A stretch of DNA of 43,949 nucleotides from assembly GCA_003224235.1 (NCBI GenBank), contig QHYU01000185.1, forward strand, positions 1 to 43,949, read 5' to 3'. Of the stretch, positions 8,041-15,667 are shown one piece after another. The stretch comes from Acidobacteriota bacterium. GTDB taxonomy: Bacteria > Acidobacteriota > Terriglobia > Acidiferrales > UBA7541. The position numbers and the translations under genes are program-made. Numbering within the stretch: position 1 is the first letter of the stretch; each line of letters opens with the position of its first letter. The notes below the pieces were generated by a model that saw nothing but the letters and a program-made list of their open reading frames with translations, made no database searches and was not told the DNA's origin.

Positions 8041-8268
8041 CTATTCCCGAAGGAACGCCCGGATTGTGTTCCTTGCGTCCCATGGATCGGTGATTTCCAT
8101 GAATTCCCAGCGACCGAACTCGCCATGATTGTTCACGGCAGGCACCACAGGGTTCGCGCCGCATCTACGTTCGCGGGCTTTTTCTCATCTGGCTTGCCGG
8201 TGACTTCGAGAATCAAGTCTAGCGGCTCTTTGTGGCCGTCCCGGAGGCGGCAGTGGCTCGCAACACTC
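8041..8268 (-). pseudogene. Type III restriction helicase-nuclease, frameshifted C-terminus
   Basis: The minus strand encodes RLRDGHKEPLDLILEVTGKP then DEKKPANVDAARTLW, and after a one-base loss near 8155, VPAVNNHGEFGRWEFMEITD then PWDARNTIRAFLRE and a stop at 8041. This is the end of Res-like subunits with the nuclease core (LEVTGK, as in the E-x-K motif) and the TLWVPAVNNHGxFGRW tail. A stop codon precedes it at about 8270. Only the last 75 residues survive. Confidence 0.7.
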
Positions 8269-8556
8269 TAAATACACCAGAATTTTTATCATGTCGAGTA
8301 GGTAATACCATCTCGTGCTCAACAAGATGTGTGAGGGAGCGCCGCATGATCTCAACGCAGGTACCCAGCCCTTCTGTTCATCCCCCAACCGGCGTCACGC
8401 ATCTCTTTCGAATGCGCATCTTGCGCACTTTCTTTCTCGCAGCTCAGTCTTCCGTTGACGTACTATTCACCGCCGAGGTAACGTGAACTGCAAAGCCCGC
8501 CAAGAGCTTTGCAGAAGCAACTGACCCTATATCGTGACGCTCTCTGCCACGTCTAC

Positions 8557-8673
8557 GCCCGCAACCCGTTTACAATACGCAGTTACGAAAAATGCGCCCG
8601 CAAGTCCTTTGGAATCCGCACTTGCGAAATCATTGGACTTAAAGCTCCTTAGAATGAACAGTTACAAAAAAGG
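8557..8673. repeat. Three imperfect ~40-bp tandem units
   Basis: The core words CGCAGTTACGAAA (from 8578), CGCACTTGCGAAA (8617) and ACAGTTACAAAA (8657) recur at 39- and 40-bp spacing, each preceded by a TT..AAT word. The units are diverged, with no conserved repeat/unique spacer pattern, so this is not a CRISPR array. Confidence 0.5.
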
Positions 8674-8918
8674 GAGGGGCCCTGCCTCTTGCCTTTTACC
8701 CCTGGCCCTTTGCCTTTTACCGGGGTCGTCGTCATGCAATACTCTGCGGCCTGTACCACTTGCAAGACCTTCCCGCAAGGGGGCGTGGCAGCACGCAATG
8801 ACGCGCAGGCCAGTGCCACTCCAACTATTCTGGCGCATTGCGGTAGACTACGCGGAAGTTTTTGGCGCGCAGGCTATACCAAATGTTTGGTGAACTGCTG
8901 CAAAATCATCGCGGGGTA

Positions 8919-9055
8919 ATTCTGAGGAGCTCCCTCGACTTTGCTCGGGACAGGCTCCGGCAACGAGGAATCTCTCTAAGGGCTTGATTTCGTGAGCAGA
9001 GAGATTCCTCGCTTTGCTCGGAATGACAGATTGAGACACTTTTTCAGCATGCTGT
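8919..9055. repeat. Palindromic element of the GGAATCTCTC type
   Basis: CGAGGAATCTCTCT and AGAGAGATTCCTCG form a perfect 14-bp inverted repeat inside a longer element that ends CTTTGCTCGGAATGACA and ACTTTTTCAGCA. Related copies lie at 18955-19115, 38036-38160 and, in part, 42440-42475. Confidence 0.65.
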
Positions 9056-9118
9056 TAGAGCCATAGAGTTGGAACAGCACCAGAACAGCCGGGACAAAAG
9101 TCAAGAGGCGAGAATCAG

Positions 9119-10288
9119 ATGGCTGACGCACCGGACGCGATCAACGCGGAAGTAATTGAGGCACTGCAACAGAACTGGCGCGCGGAGAAGGAGAGCGCTC
9201 GCGTGTATCGCGAACTGGCCGACACTGAAAAGGACGCCAAGAGAAAAGCTATCCTGCTGAGACTGGCGGAAGCCGAGGAGCGCCACGCGGCTCGTTGGGA
9301 AAAGAGACTCGCCGAGCTGGGAGCGAGCGTTCCAACCCTGGCCGATACGCTGGGCAAACGCTTCAGCCGTTGGATCAACCGGCGCGTGGGCACCGACATT
9401 GCCATCAAGCGCTTGGAAGCAGCCGAGGACAAGGACAAGTCTCGATACGAGACGCAGCAAGCCCGGGCCTTGGGCCAGGACGCCAAGGCCCCAAACATCC
9501 TTCAGGAACTTGCGCGCGAAGAGAAAGCCCACGCCAAGGTGCTCCAGAACTTAGCGCCTGTGCTGGGACCAAGGACCACCTTGGATGTGATTCTGAAGCG
9601 GGAACGCTGGCACGTGCGGAGTGGTTCCTGGATTGCGGATTCCATCTACGGGGTCAATGACGGCTTGGGCGCGGTCTTCGGGATTGTTTCCGGTGTTGCG
9701 GGCGCCACCAACAACCAACAGCATTACGTATTGATCTCCGGCCTGGCTGGAATGATTGCCTCGGCCCTTTCGATGGGCGCCGGAGCTTATCTGGCCGTCA
9801 AGAGCGAACGCGAAGTGTACGAAGCGGAGATCGGCCGGGAGAGGCGCGAAGTGGAGGAAGACCCGGAAGAGGAAATCGAAGAGATGGCTCTGTTCTACCA
9901 GCTCCAGGGCTTCGACGCGGCCGAGGCTCGAAGGATGGCGGAGAAGCTTGGCCGGGACCCTGACCAGATGGTGAGGGCGATGGCTCAAAGCGAGCTCGGG
10001 CTTTCCGAGCAGAGTTTTCCGAATCCGTGGAAATCAAGCGCTTCCGCTGCGATTTCCACCGCCGTGGGGGCATTCATTCCCATCATTCCGTTCTTCTTCC
10101 TGAACGGCTTTACGGCGGTCGTAGTGGCCTTCGCGGTGAGCATTGTGGCGCACTTCATTGTGGGCGCCGCTAAGTCGCTGCTGACCACACGAAACTGGTG
10201 GGCATCGGGTCTGGAGATGACCCTGGTGGGAATACTGGAGGCGGCGGTGACTTACGGGCTTGGCTTGGCCTTTGGGGGAGTGGGGTAA
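9119..10288 (+). CDS. Ferritin-like / VIT1-CCC1 fusion membrane protein (MbfA type)
   Basis: The 389-residue protein has two parts. Residues about 10-150 form a rubrerythrin/ferritin-like four-helix bundle with metal-ligand motifs (EKESARVYRELAD; EAEERHAARWE; EEKAHAKVLQ). Residues about 165-389 are a VIT1/CCC1 membrane domain starting GSWIADSIYGVNDGLGAVFG, with the typical acidic cytoplasmic loop (REVEEDPEEEIEEMALFYQL) and terminal helices (IPIIPFFFLNG; GLEMTLVGILEAAVTYGLG). Fusions of this layout export iron or manganese and protect against iron overload and peroxide (MbfA in rhizobia). The upstream AGAGGCGAG is a weak ribosome-binding site. No Irr or Fur box was recognised. Confidence 0.88.
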   Translation: MADAPDAINAEVIEALQQNWRAEKESARVYRELADTEKDAKRKAILLRLAEAEERHAARWEKRLAELGASVPTLADTLGKRFSRWINRRVGTDIAIKRLEAAEDKDKSRYETQQARALGQDAKAPNILQELAREEKAHAKVLQNLAPVLGPRTTLDVILKRERWHVRSGSWIADSIYGVNDGLGAVFGIVSGVAGATNNQQHYVLISGLAGMIASALSMGAGAYLAVKSEREVYEAEIGRERREVEEDPEEEIEEMALFYQLQGFDAAEARRMAEKLGRDPDQMVRAMAQSELGLSEQSFPNPWKSSASAAISTAVGAFIPIIPFFFLNGFTAVVVAFAVSIVAHFIVGAAKSLLTTRNWWASGLEMTLVGILEAAVTYGLGLAFGGVG

Positions 10289-10352
10289 TCAAAGTGCGCT
10301 GGCGCCGCGACGAGGCGAAGGACGGTAGGCCGATGCCCCCGGCTTCATGTGC

Positions 10353-11129
10353 TTACTCGAGTGCCGCGTAGCCAGGGTCGCCAACCGGGATTAGCCGCCG
10401 GGGCTGGCCACACCACCAGACCATCACGCGACCTGCGAGGCTCTCGTCGGTGGCGAGCTGGACGACCGCGTCCGCGATCTGATCGGTTGTCAGGAGGACG
10501 TCCGGTACGTTCCCCTCCTTGCGTTGTTGCGGCGTTAAAGCGTCGACGTAGGACTGGACCTCCCGGGTCGCAACCCAGTCAGGGACGAGGCAGTTCACGC
10601 GGATGCCTTCGCGCTCTCGCAGCCAGCCTAGGGTCGTTGTGAGCCGAATAACGGCGGCCTTGGCCACGTCATACGCGGGTGAGTTCGAGTGTTTGCGCCC
10701 GTGCCCCAGCGCCGACGTCGAGCCGATGTTCACGATCGCGCCACCGCCGCGGCGGCGCATCGGTTTGATGGCATGGAGCGTTCCGTACATAGTTCCGAGG
10801 AGGTTGGCCTGCACTGTCTCGAACCACTGGTCCAGTAGCTCCGGCCAGTAAGGGCCGGCGTTATTCACCATGATGTCGACGCCGCCGTAGGTCACGTCAG
10901 CGAACGAAATGAGTGCCCGAACTTCTGTCTCGATGCCGACATCTGCTGGGAAGAACGCAGCGCGGCCACGCTCCGCTTCGATGACCCGAAGCGTCTCTCG
11001 GCCTCCGCGCTCCTCGATGTCCGAGAGGACGACCAAGGCGCCGTCGCGCGCCAGTCGTCGCGCGATTGCGCGCCCTGAACCACCGCCGCCGGCGCCGGTT
11101 ACGATCGCAACTTTGCCGCTGAGCTCCAT
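10353..11129 (-). CDS. Short-chain dehydrogenase/reductase
   Basis: The 258-residue protein is a classical SDR: cofactor motif TGAGGGGSGRAIA (TGxxxGxG class) near residue 11, an acidic residue after strand 2 (LSDIEE, suggesting NAD(H)), NNAG at about 89-92, a catalytic Ser in NIGSTSA and YDVAK supplying the Tyr and Lys. The substrate cannot be read from sequence. The C-terminal GRVMVWWCGQPRRLIPVGD is common in soil-bacterial SDRs of unknown substrate. AAGGATAGAGC precedes ATG 11129. It converges with the ferritin-like gene. Confidence 0.88.
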   Translation of the reverse strand: MELSGKVAIVTGAGGGGSGRAIARRLARDGALVVLSDIEERGGRETLRVIEAERGRAAFFPADVGIETEVRALISFADVTYGGVDIMVNNAGPYWPELLDQWFETVQANLLGTMYGTLHAIKPMRRRGGGAIVNIGSTSALGHGRKHSNSPAYDVAKAAVIRLTTTLGWLREREGIRVNCLVPDWVATREVQSYVDALTPQQRKEGNVPDVLLTTDQIADAVVQLATDESLAGRVMVWWCGQPRRLIPVGDPGYAALE

Positions 11130-11232
11130 GCTCTATCCTTTAGCATCGCTTGCCTACTATGACCCAAGACTGAAGCACCGCTCCGCCATCCGTGTCTTCC
11201 CCTTCGGACTCCGGTCGTCTGGAAGGGCGGAC

Positions 11233-11880
11233 CTATCGCTGCGCCGCCGCGGCGAGGACCAGCCATGCGACCAAGGCGGCGTGTTTCTCGTCCTGAGTCC
11301 AGGGAGGGCCGATGGGCCGCCCCAGCTCGGTGACGCGGCTCCGCAGCTTGTCGACGGGGAGCCTGAGCTCGAGCGTGCCGCGCGCGTACAGCTCGCGCTC
11401 CGGCACTCCCGTGACGCGCAGGTCGCAGCGTTCGCTGGCATGGCTGAGTGCGTCGCGGAAAAGCTCGCCCTCCGCCGTGTGAATCAGCGCGTGCGAGGCG
11501 AGCGTCGCCGCAAGCGTTGTCGCTGGACGACCCGAGCCGAGGAGGATGCCGCATCCCACGACGTCATGGCCCTTCCCTCGCAGATCGTCAATGACCGCGC
11601 GGAAGGCTCGTCGGGCCAGGAGCCTCGCTGTTTCGGTGCAGCGCCTCACGAGTTCCTCGGCCTCCTTCAGGTCCAGCTTCTGGGCAGCATGGTAGGGCTG
11701 CTTCGGGATACCGGGATCCACAAGCTCGATCCGCCGCCGGTCGATCACTGCCGGCGAGCGCGATGGCGCGGCGACGACCACCAGGGCCGCCCATCCGGAA
11801 TGCGCCCGGAAGCCCAGTGCAGCATGTTTCAGCGCGTTCGTTTTGAGCGCTCTTCCCTGAGACTTGGTCAGTGCCTGCAT
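11233..11880 (-). CDS. Conserved protein of unknown function
   Basis: The 215-residue protein begins MQALTKSQGRALKTNALKHA. The pattern LGFRAHSGWAALVVVAAP, IDRRRIEL, QPYHAAQKLDLKEAEELVRR, GCGILLGSGRP, SHALIHTAEGELFRDAL and RPIGPPWTQDEKHAALVAW looks like a conserved family that I have seen as 'hypothetical' in soil bacteria. The GWAALVVV strand followed by later His and Glu residues recalls an RNase-H-like fold, but that is speculation. ATG 11880 is chosen because AGGAGA lies 5 bases before it; a longer frame reaches 11940. No signal peptide or membrane segment. Confidence 0.65.
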   Translation of the reverse strand: MQALTKSQGRALKTNALKHAALGFRAHSGWAALVVVAAPSRSPAVIDRRRIELVDPGIPKQPYHAAQKLDLKEAEELVRRCTETARLLARRAFRAVIDDLRGKGHDVVGCGILLGSGRPATTLAATLASHALIHTAEGELFRDALSHASERCDLRVTGVPERELYARGTLELRLPVDKLRSRVTELGRPIGPPWTQDEKHAALVAWLVLAAAAQR

Positions 11881-11942
11881 GTGAATCTCCTGCACCGCTT
11901 GCGCCGCGGGCTCCGTGAAGCTACCCACCACCCGCCGCATTC

Positions 11943-12165
11943 ACTCGTACCAGCTCTCGATATCGTAGCCTTCCGTGGCGGGGGAAGATTATATCCGGAC
12001 TCGATCAGGCCAGCACTAATGTGCGCTGCCGAAAGTCCAGTTTCGAGTTTCAGGGCAAAATCCGCAGTGACTGGGCCTTCGCCAGTTATCGCCCCCTGTG
12101 TAATCCAACCGGACAACCCTTCGAGGAGCGAGGAGCGTCCAGCGGTCCGATATCCTCCTGCAAAA
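11943..12165 (-). pseudogene. Possible broken small gene
   Basis: One minus-strand frame reads SLLEGLSGWITQGAITGEGP then VTADFALKLETGLSAAHISA and GLIESGYNLPPP. Beyond a run of five C (near 11985) the next frame gives ATEGYDIESWYE and a stop at 11943. The two halves read together like a real C-terminus broken by a homopolymer frameshift. No start with a ribosome-binding site is evident and no family is recognised. The rest of 11881-12287 shows only an AAAAACTTTTTTT run near 12160-12172. Confidence 0.3.
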
Positions 12166-12287
12166 ACTTTTTTTCACGGGGCGGTCGTATGTACTATTCT
12201 GCGAAAGAAGCAGCCGCGGTCAAGCACTATGGTCAGTTTGCCTCTGGGCTGCGGGGGAAAAAAGAAGATAACCGCGAGGAGAAGAAT

Positions 12288-12980
12288 GTGCAGCAGCCTA
12301 TCCCGATCAAAGCCGGGCCAGCTTTCTTGTTTGATCTTGATGGCACGCTCGTAGACAGCGTCTACCAACACGTCTTGGCGTGGCGGGAGGCGCTGGAAGA
12401 GTTGGGTATCGAGTTGGCGGTATGGCGCATTCATCGCCGGATGGGAATGAGCGGTGGATTGTTCGTGAATGCTCTTCTCCGGGAGATTGGACGCGGCGTA
12501 GCGAAAGCGGAGGCTGCGCGTCTCCTCCAGCTACACGATGAAGCCTACGCGCGGCAGGTATCGCAGGTTCGCGTGCTTCCAGGGGCTTTGGAGCTGTTGG
12601 CCTACCTATCGCAAGCCGGCGTGCCATGGGCCATTGCGACCAGTGGCCGGGCCGAGAGCGCGCGGCCCATGCTAGACCTCCTGCGGCTGGGACCTGAGGT
12701 TGCCGTGATCACGCGGGACCAAGTAAAGCGGGCAAAGCCGGACCCTGACTTGTTCTTGGCGGCTGCCGAGCGCCTCGGCGTGCCGATCAGCGAGGCGTTT
12801 GTAGTGGGGGATAGCGTCTGGGACCTCCTCGCTGCCCGTCGCGCCAGTGCTCTCGGAGTGGGCGTACTTTCAGGTGGCTATGGCCAGGAAGAGCTCGAGC
12901 GTGCCGGCGCTTACCGAGTTTATCAGGACCCCGCCGATTTGCTGCGGCACTTGGACGAGGTGGGAGTCCGAGGCGAGTGA
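12288..12980 (+). CDS. HAD-family phosphatase (phosphoglycolate/beta-PGM type)
   Basis: The 230-residue protein has the class IA HAD motifs: FLFDLDGTLVDS (motif I, catalytic Asp pair), a helical cap with HVLAWREALEELGI and RRMGMSG, motif II IATSGRAES, motif III Lys in VKRAKPDPDLF and motif IV VVGDSVWDLLAARRA. Enzymes of this group dephosphorylate small phosphometabolites in the cytoplasm; the exact substrate is not predictable. GTG 12288 is chosen because GAGGAG lies 6-8 bases upstream; an ATG at 12189 would add an uncharacteristic basic stretch. Gene-free DNA separates it from both neighbours. Confidence 0.85.
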   Translation: MQQPIPIKAGPAFLFDLDGTLVDSVYQHVLAWREALEELGIELAVWRIHRRMGMSGGLFVNALLREIGRGVAKAEAARLLQLHDEAYARQVSQVRVLPGALELLAYLSQAGVPWAIATSGRAESARPMLDLLRLGPEVAVITRDQVKRAKPDPDLFLAAAERLGVPISEAFVVGDSVWDLLAARRASALGVGVLSGGYGQEELERAGAYRVYQDPADLLRHLDEVGVRGE

Positions 12981-13052
12981 GCGCCTGGGGGCAGTACGGG
13001 ATGGGCGAGCGGAAGCTTCATGAGAGAGACTGGTTCCGGAGCGCACTACAAG

Positions 13053-13781
13053 TTAAGGATGAGATCCGCCAACCTTGTTAGCGGACTTCACCTCAAAGGC
13101 TATGGAATCCAGACTTTTACAGCGCGTATGCCGATGGCGAGGTATTTCACCCAAGTATCTGCGCGCTTCTAAGAACTTCCGCCTTGATAAGTCATCGGAT
13201 GGAGAGCGCAGGTCATCGGGCACGCGATTCATATAATAGGTTTGTATCCCTGGTGCGGCGTCTTTGATCAAGTCTAATTCATTGGGGTTGTTATCCACGA
13301 CCAGCGCCTCTTGCGGAATCTTATCTGCATGTTCCTGAATCAGTTTCGCTTTTCCGCCCTGCGCAGGAGTGAAGAAAATATCATCAAAGTAGCTGCCCAA
13401 GTGAGAGGCCGTAACTTTATAGCGTTGCCATTCGTCGCTTCCAAATGAGAGAAGATATAATCGGACGCCGTTTTTCTTTGCCGTTTGAAGAAATGGCAGA
13501 ACATCAGGGAAAAGATACCTTCTTAGGTCCGAAAATGAGTTCTGGAGGATACGTTTCATGGCATCGAGCGGCAACTTACTGCCCGACCGGCGGTAAACTT
13601 CCTCTGCGTGCTTTTCAAGAGTGTAGCCAGTTGGCCATACGGCGGCGTAGCTCTGCTCCCAGTAGGCTGCGTCAATTCCCAAATGAAGGAAGGCGTTTCT
13701 TACATCAACGTGAAAAAAATCATCCGTGTTAAAGAGGGTGTGATCAAAGTCGAGGAAGCACGCCGTATTTGACGAATGCAT
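13053..13781 (-). CDS. HAD-superfamily hydrolase
   Basis: The 242-residue protein carries FLDFDHTLFNT (motif I), LLSFGSDEWQRYKV (motif II region), GGKAKLI (Lys) and LVVDNNPNELDLIKD (motif IV). Asp-Phe-Asp-His in place of the common DxDGT is seen in a sub-group of HAD proteins without a known substrate. The last 30 residues are basic and not part of the fold. The gene is visibly richer in A/T than its neighbours and no ribosome-binding site is clear at ATG 13781, which together suggest acquisition by transfer. It is unrelated in sequence to the HAD protein at 12288 apart from the motifs. Confidence 0.75.
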   Translation of the reverse strand: MHSSNTACFLDFDHTLFNTDDFFHVDVRNAFLHLGIDAAYWEQSYAAVWPTGYTLEKHAEEVYRRSGSKLPLDAMKRILQNSFSDLRRYLFPDVLPFLQTAKKNGVRLYLLSFGSDEWQRYKVTASHLGSYFDDIFFTPAQGGKAKLIQEHADKIPQEALVVDNNPNELDLIKDAAPGIQTYYMNRVPDDLRSPSDDLSRRKFLEARRYLGEIPRHRHTRCKSLDSIAFEVKSANKVGGSHP

Positions 13782-14100
13782 ATGAAGTTTGCTGCCGCTA
13801 GAAGTCGAAGTAATAATTTTACAGGGCGCAACTCCACGTTGTATCGCCTTCTCGAATGACGTTCGTCCTAAGAGTACCGTGGCGCAATGCCACTGGTCGC
13901 AGCCTTCAAGCTTGCGCAGAGGGTTTAGCGAATTGCTACGCTGCCGGACTGCTCTCTAAGGTCAGATCAGGTTCAGCAAACCGCGTTGAGTCGTCCGCTG
14001 GCGCGCCGTTGGAGAAACCACAGCACACCATTCCCTCTCGCCGCAGATGAGATGCGCGACACGCGCTCCCGAATTCCTCAGGGAGAGCTTCTGTGTTCTT
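13782..14100. other. Gene-free stretch
   Basis: About 320 bases between the HAD gene and livF. I see no gene, RNA or strong repeat here. Confidence 0.5.
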
Positions 14101-14817
14101 TCAAAGGCCCAGGTACGCCGCGCGCACGTGTTCGTTGGCCAGCAGTTCTTTCGCTTTGCCCTGGAGGGTGATCACGCCGTTTTCCACCACGTATCCGCGA
14201 TCGGAAATGCTCAGACCATCCACCACGTTCTGCTCGACCAGGAGCACCGTGACGCCGCTGTTTCCCACCTGTCGAATCTTCTCGAAAACCTCTTCCACCA
14301 CTTTAGGCGCCAGGCCCAGCGAGGGTTCATCGAGGAGAAGCAGCTTCGGCTGAGCCATCAACGCCCGCGCGATGGCCACCATTTGCTGCTCGCCACCGGA
14401 GAGCGTGCCGGCAAGTTGCTTGCGGCGCTCTTTGAGTCGCGGAAAAAAATCGAACTGCTCGTCCATCGTCTCCTTGAGCTTCGGCCGGGCCCGCCCAATG
14501 TACGCGCCCAGGGCGAGATTTTCTTCCACACTCATATAGGGAAAAAGCTGGCGAGCCTCGGGGACGTGGCTAACCCCGCGTTCCACAATCTCGTCTGGCG
14601 GGATTTTAGAGATATCCTCACCGAGAAAGCACACGGTGCCGCTTTTGGGTCGCACCAGGCCGGAGATGACCCGGAGGGTTGTTGTCTTACCGGCGCCGTT
14701 CGCTCCGATCAGGGTCACGATCTCGCCGGGGTGAACCTGCAGGGTGATATCAAACAACGCCTGAAAATCGCCGTAGGTGGCGCTGACCCCGTCCGTTGTG
14801 AGCAGCGGCGCGGTCAC
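14101..14817 (-). CDS. livF: Branched-chain amino acid ABC transporter ATPase LivF
   Basis: The 238-residue ATPase shows Walker A GANGAGKTT, the Q-loop region VPEARQLFPYMSVEENL (typical of LivF), signature LSGGEQQMVAIARAL, Walker B LLLLDEPSLGL and the switch His replaced by Gln-Asn (LLVEQNV) as usual in LivF. It energises uptake of Leu/Ile/Val or related amides. ATG overlaps the stop of livG (ATGA at 14814-14817), so translation is coupled. It is the last gene of the liv operon. Confidence 0.95.
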   Translation of the reverse strand: MTAPLLTTDGVSATYGDFQALFDITLQVHPGEIVTLIGANGAGKTTTLRVISGLVRPKSGTVCFLGEDISKIPPDEIVERGVSHVPEARQLFPYMSVEENLALGAYIGRARPKLKETMDEQFDFFPRLKERRKQLAGTLSGGEQQMVAIARALMAQPKLLLLDEPSLGLAPKVVEEVFEKIRQVGNSGVTVLLVEQNVVDGLSISDRGYVVENGVITLQGKAKELLANEHVRAAYLGL

Positions 14818-15548
14818 AGCCCCAGCTCCTTGTACTTGGATCCAAGATAGGCCTCGATCACCTCGGGCTTGCGAACCATCTCCTGCGGTGTTCCCTCGCC
14901 GATCATCGTTCCGTGGTCGAGCACAATCACGCGGTCAGCCATGCGCATCACCACCTGCATGACGTGCTCCACGCCGGCGACCGCGGAGATGCCCCACTCC
15001 GGGAGTCTCCGAAGCAGCTCGGCGAGAGCGAGCGCCTCAGAGGTGGAAAGGCCGGCTACCACCTCGTCGAGCAAGATCAGCTTCGGCCGCGTGGCCAATG
15101 CGCGGGCGATTTCCAGGCGCTTGAGCATGGGCAGCGACAGGCCGCGCGCGGGAAGATGCATGGCGTTCCCCATCTGCAGAAACCGAAGCACCTTTTCGGC
15201 CTCTTCGGCTGCTTTGGCCGGGCTCCTCGTGTGCAGGAATGCGCCTAGCATGGTGTTTTCGAGCACGCTGAGATTGCGCAGCGGTCTGACGATCTGGAAG
15301 GTGCGTCCAATGCCCAGGTGCACAGCCCGGTCTGGGCTTAATTGGGAGATTTCTTTGCTCGCAAAGTGGATATTTCCTTCGTCGGGGTGAAACACACCGG
15401 CGATCAGGTTGAACAGCGTCGTCTTTCCCGCGCCGTTCGGGCCCACGATAAAGGCCACGACGCCCTCGTTGATGGAAAAGGAGACCTGATTGACAGCGAG
15501 CAGGCCGCCGAATCTCTTGCTGACGCGGTTAAGCTCCAACAAAGCCAT
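14814..15548 (-). CDS. livG: Branched-chain amino acid ABC transporter ATPase LivG
   Basis: The 244-residue ATPase begins MALLELNRVSKRFGGLLAVN. Walker A is GPNGAGKTTLFN, followed by the LivG-type LGIGRTFQIVRPLRNLSVLEN. The signature is degenerate: LSLPMLKRLEIARAL in place of the usual LSYGxQRRLEIARAL. Walker B is LILLDEVVAGLS, with Val-Val where Pro-(Ser/Ala) is usual, and the switch is GVEHVMQVVM. The altered signature and Walker B tail are worth noting, though LivG/LivF heterodimers tolerate asymmetry. CGGAGCG lies upstream of ATG. A gap of about 120 bp separates it from livM. Confidence 0.93.
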   Translation of the reverse strand: MALLELNRVSKRFGGLLAVNQVSFSINEGVVAFIVGPNGAGKTTLFNLIAGVFHPDEGNIHFASKEISQLSPDRAVHLGIGRTFQIVRPLRNLSVLENTMLGAFLHTRSPAKAAEEAEKVLRFLQMGNAMHLPARGLSLPMLKRLEIARALATRPKLILLDEVVAGLSTSEALALAELLRRLPEWGISAVAGVEHVMQVVMRMADRVIVLDHGTMIGEGTPQEMVRKPEVIEAYLGSKYKELGL

Positions 15549-15667
15549 GCCAATCGCTCCGACGGCTAGTGCCGTTCCAACTTGATTCGCCTACAGTCCG
15601 CGCCCATTCCGCCGTTCCAACTACTTGGAACTATCCCCATGAATGAGAAGGCGCATCACTCGATGCA

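Larger units (their letters stand above)
8269..9118. other. Long gene-free region with repeats
   Basis: No gene with a ribosome-binding site and domain is visible in these 850 bases. They hold the three-unit repeat at 8557-8673, a pyrimidine-rich low-complexity patch (about 8680-8740) and the palindromic element at 8919-9055. Confidence 0.6.

Noticed and set aside
8557-8673. CRISPR array
   Set aside because: Repeat units are diverged across their full length, with no constant repeat and unique spacers, and no cas genes are near.
10909-12354. 481-codon plus-strand open frame
   Set aside because: It lies antisense to the SDR gene and the unknown conserved gene and ends inside the HAD gene in another frame.
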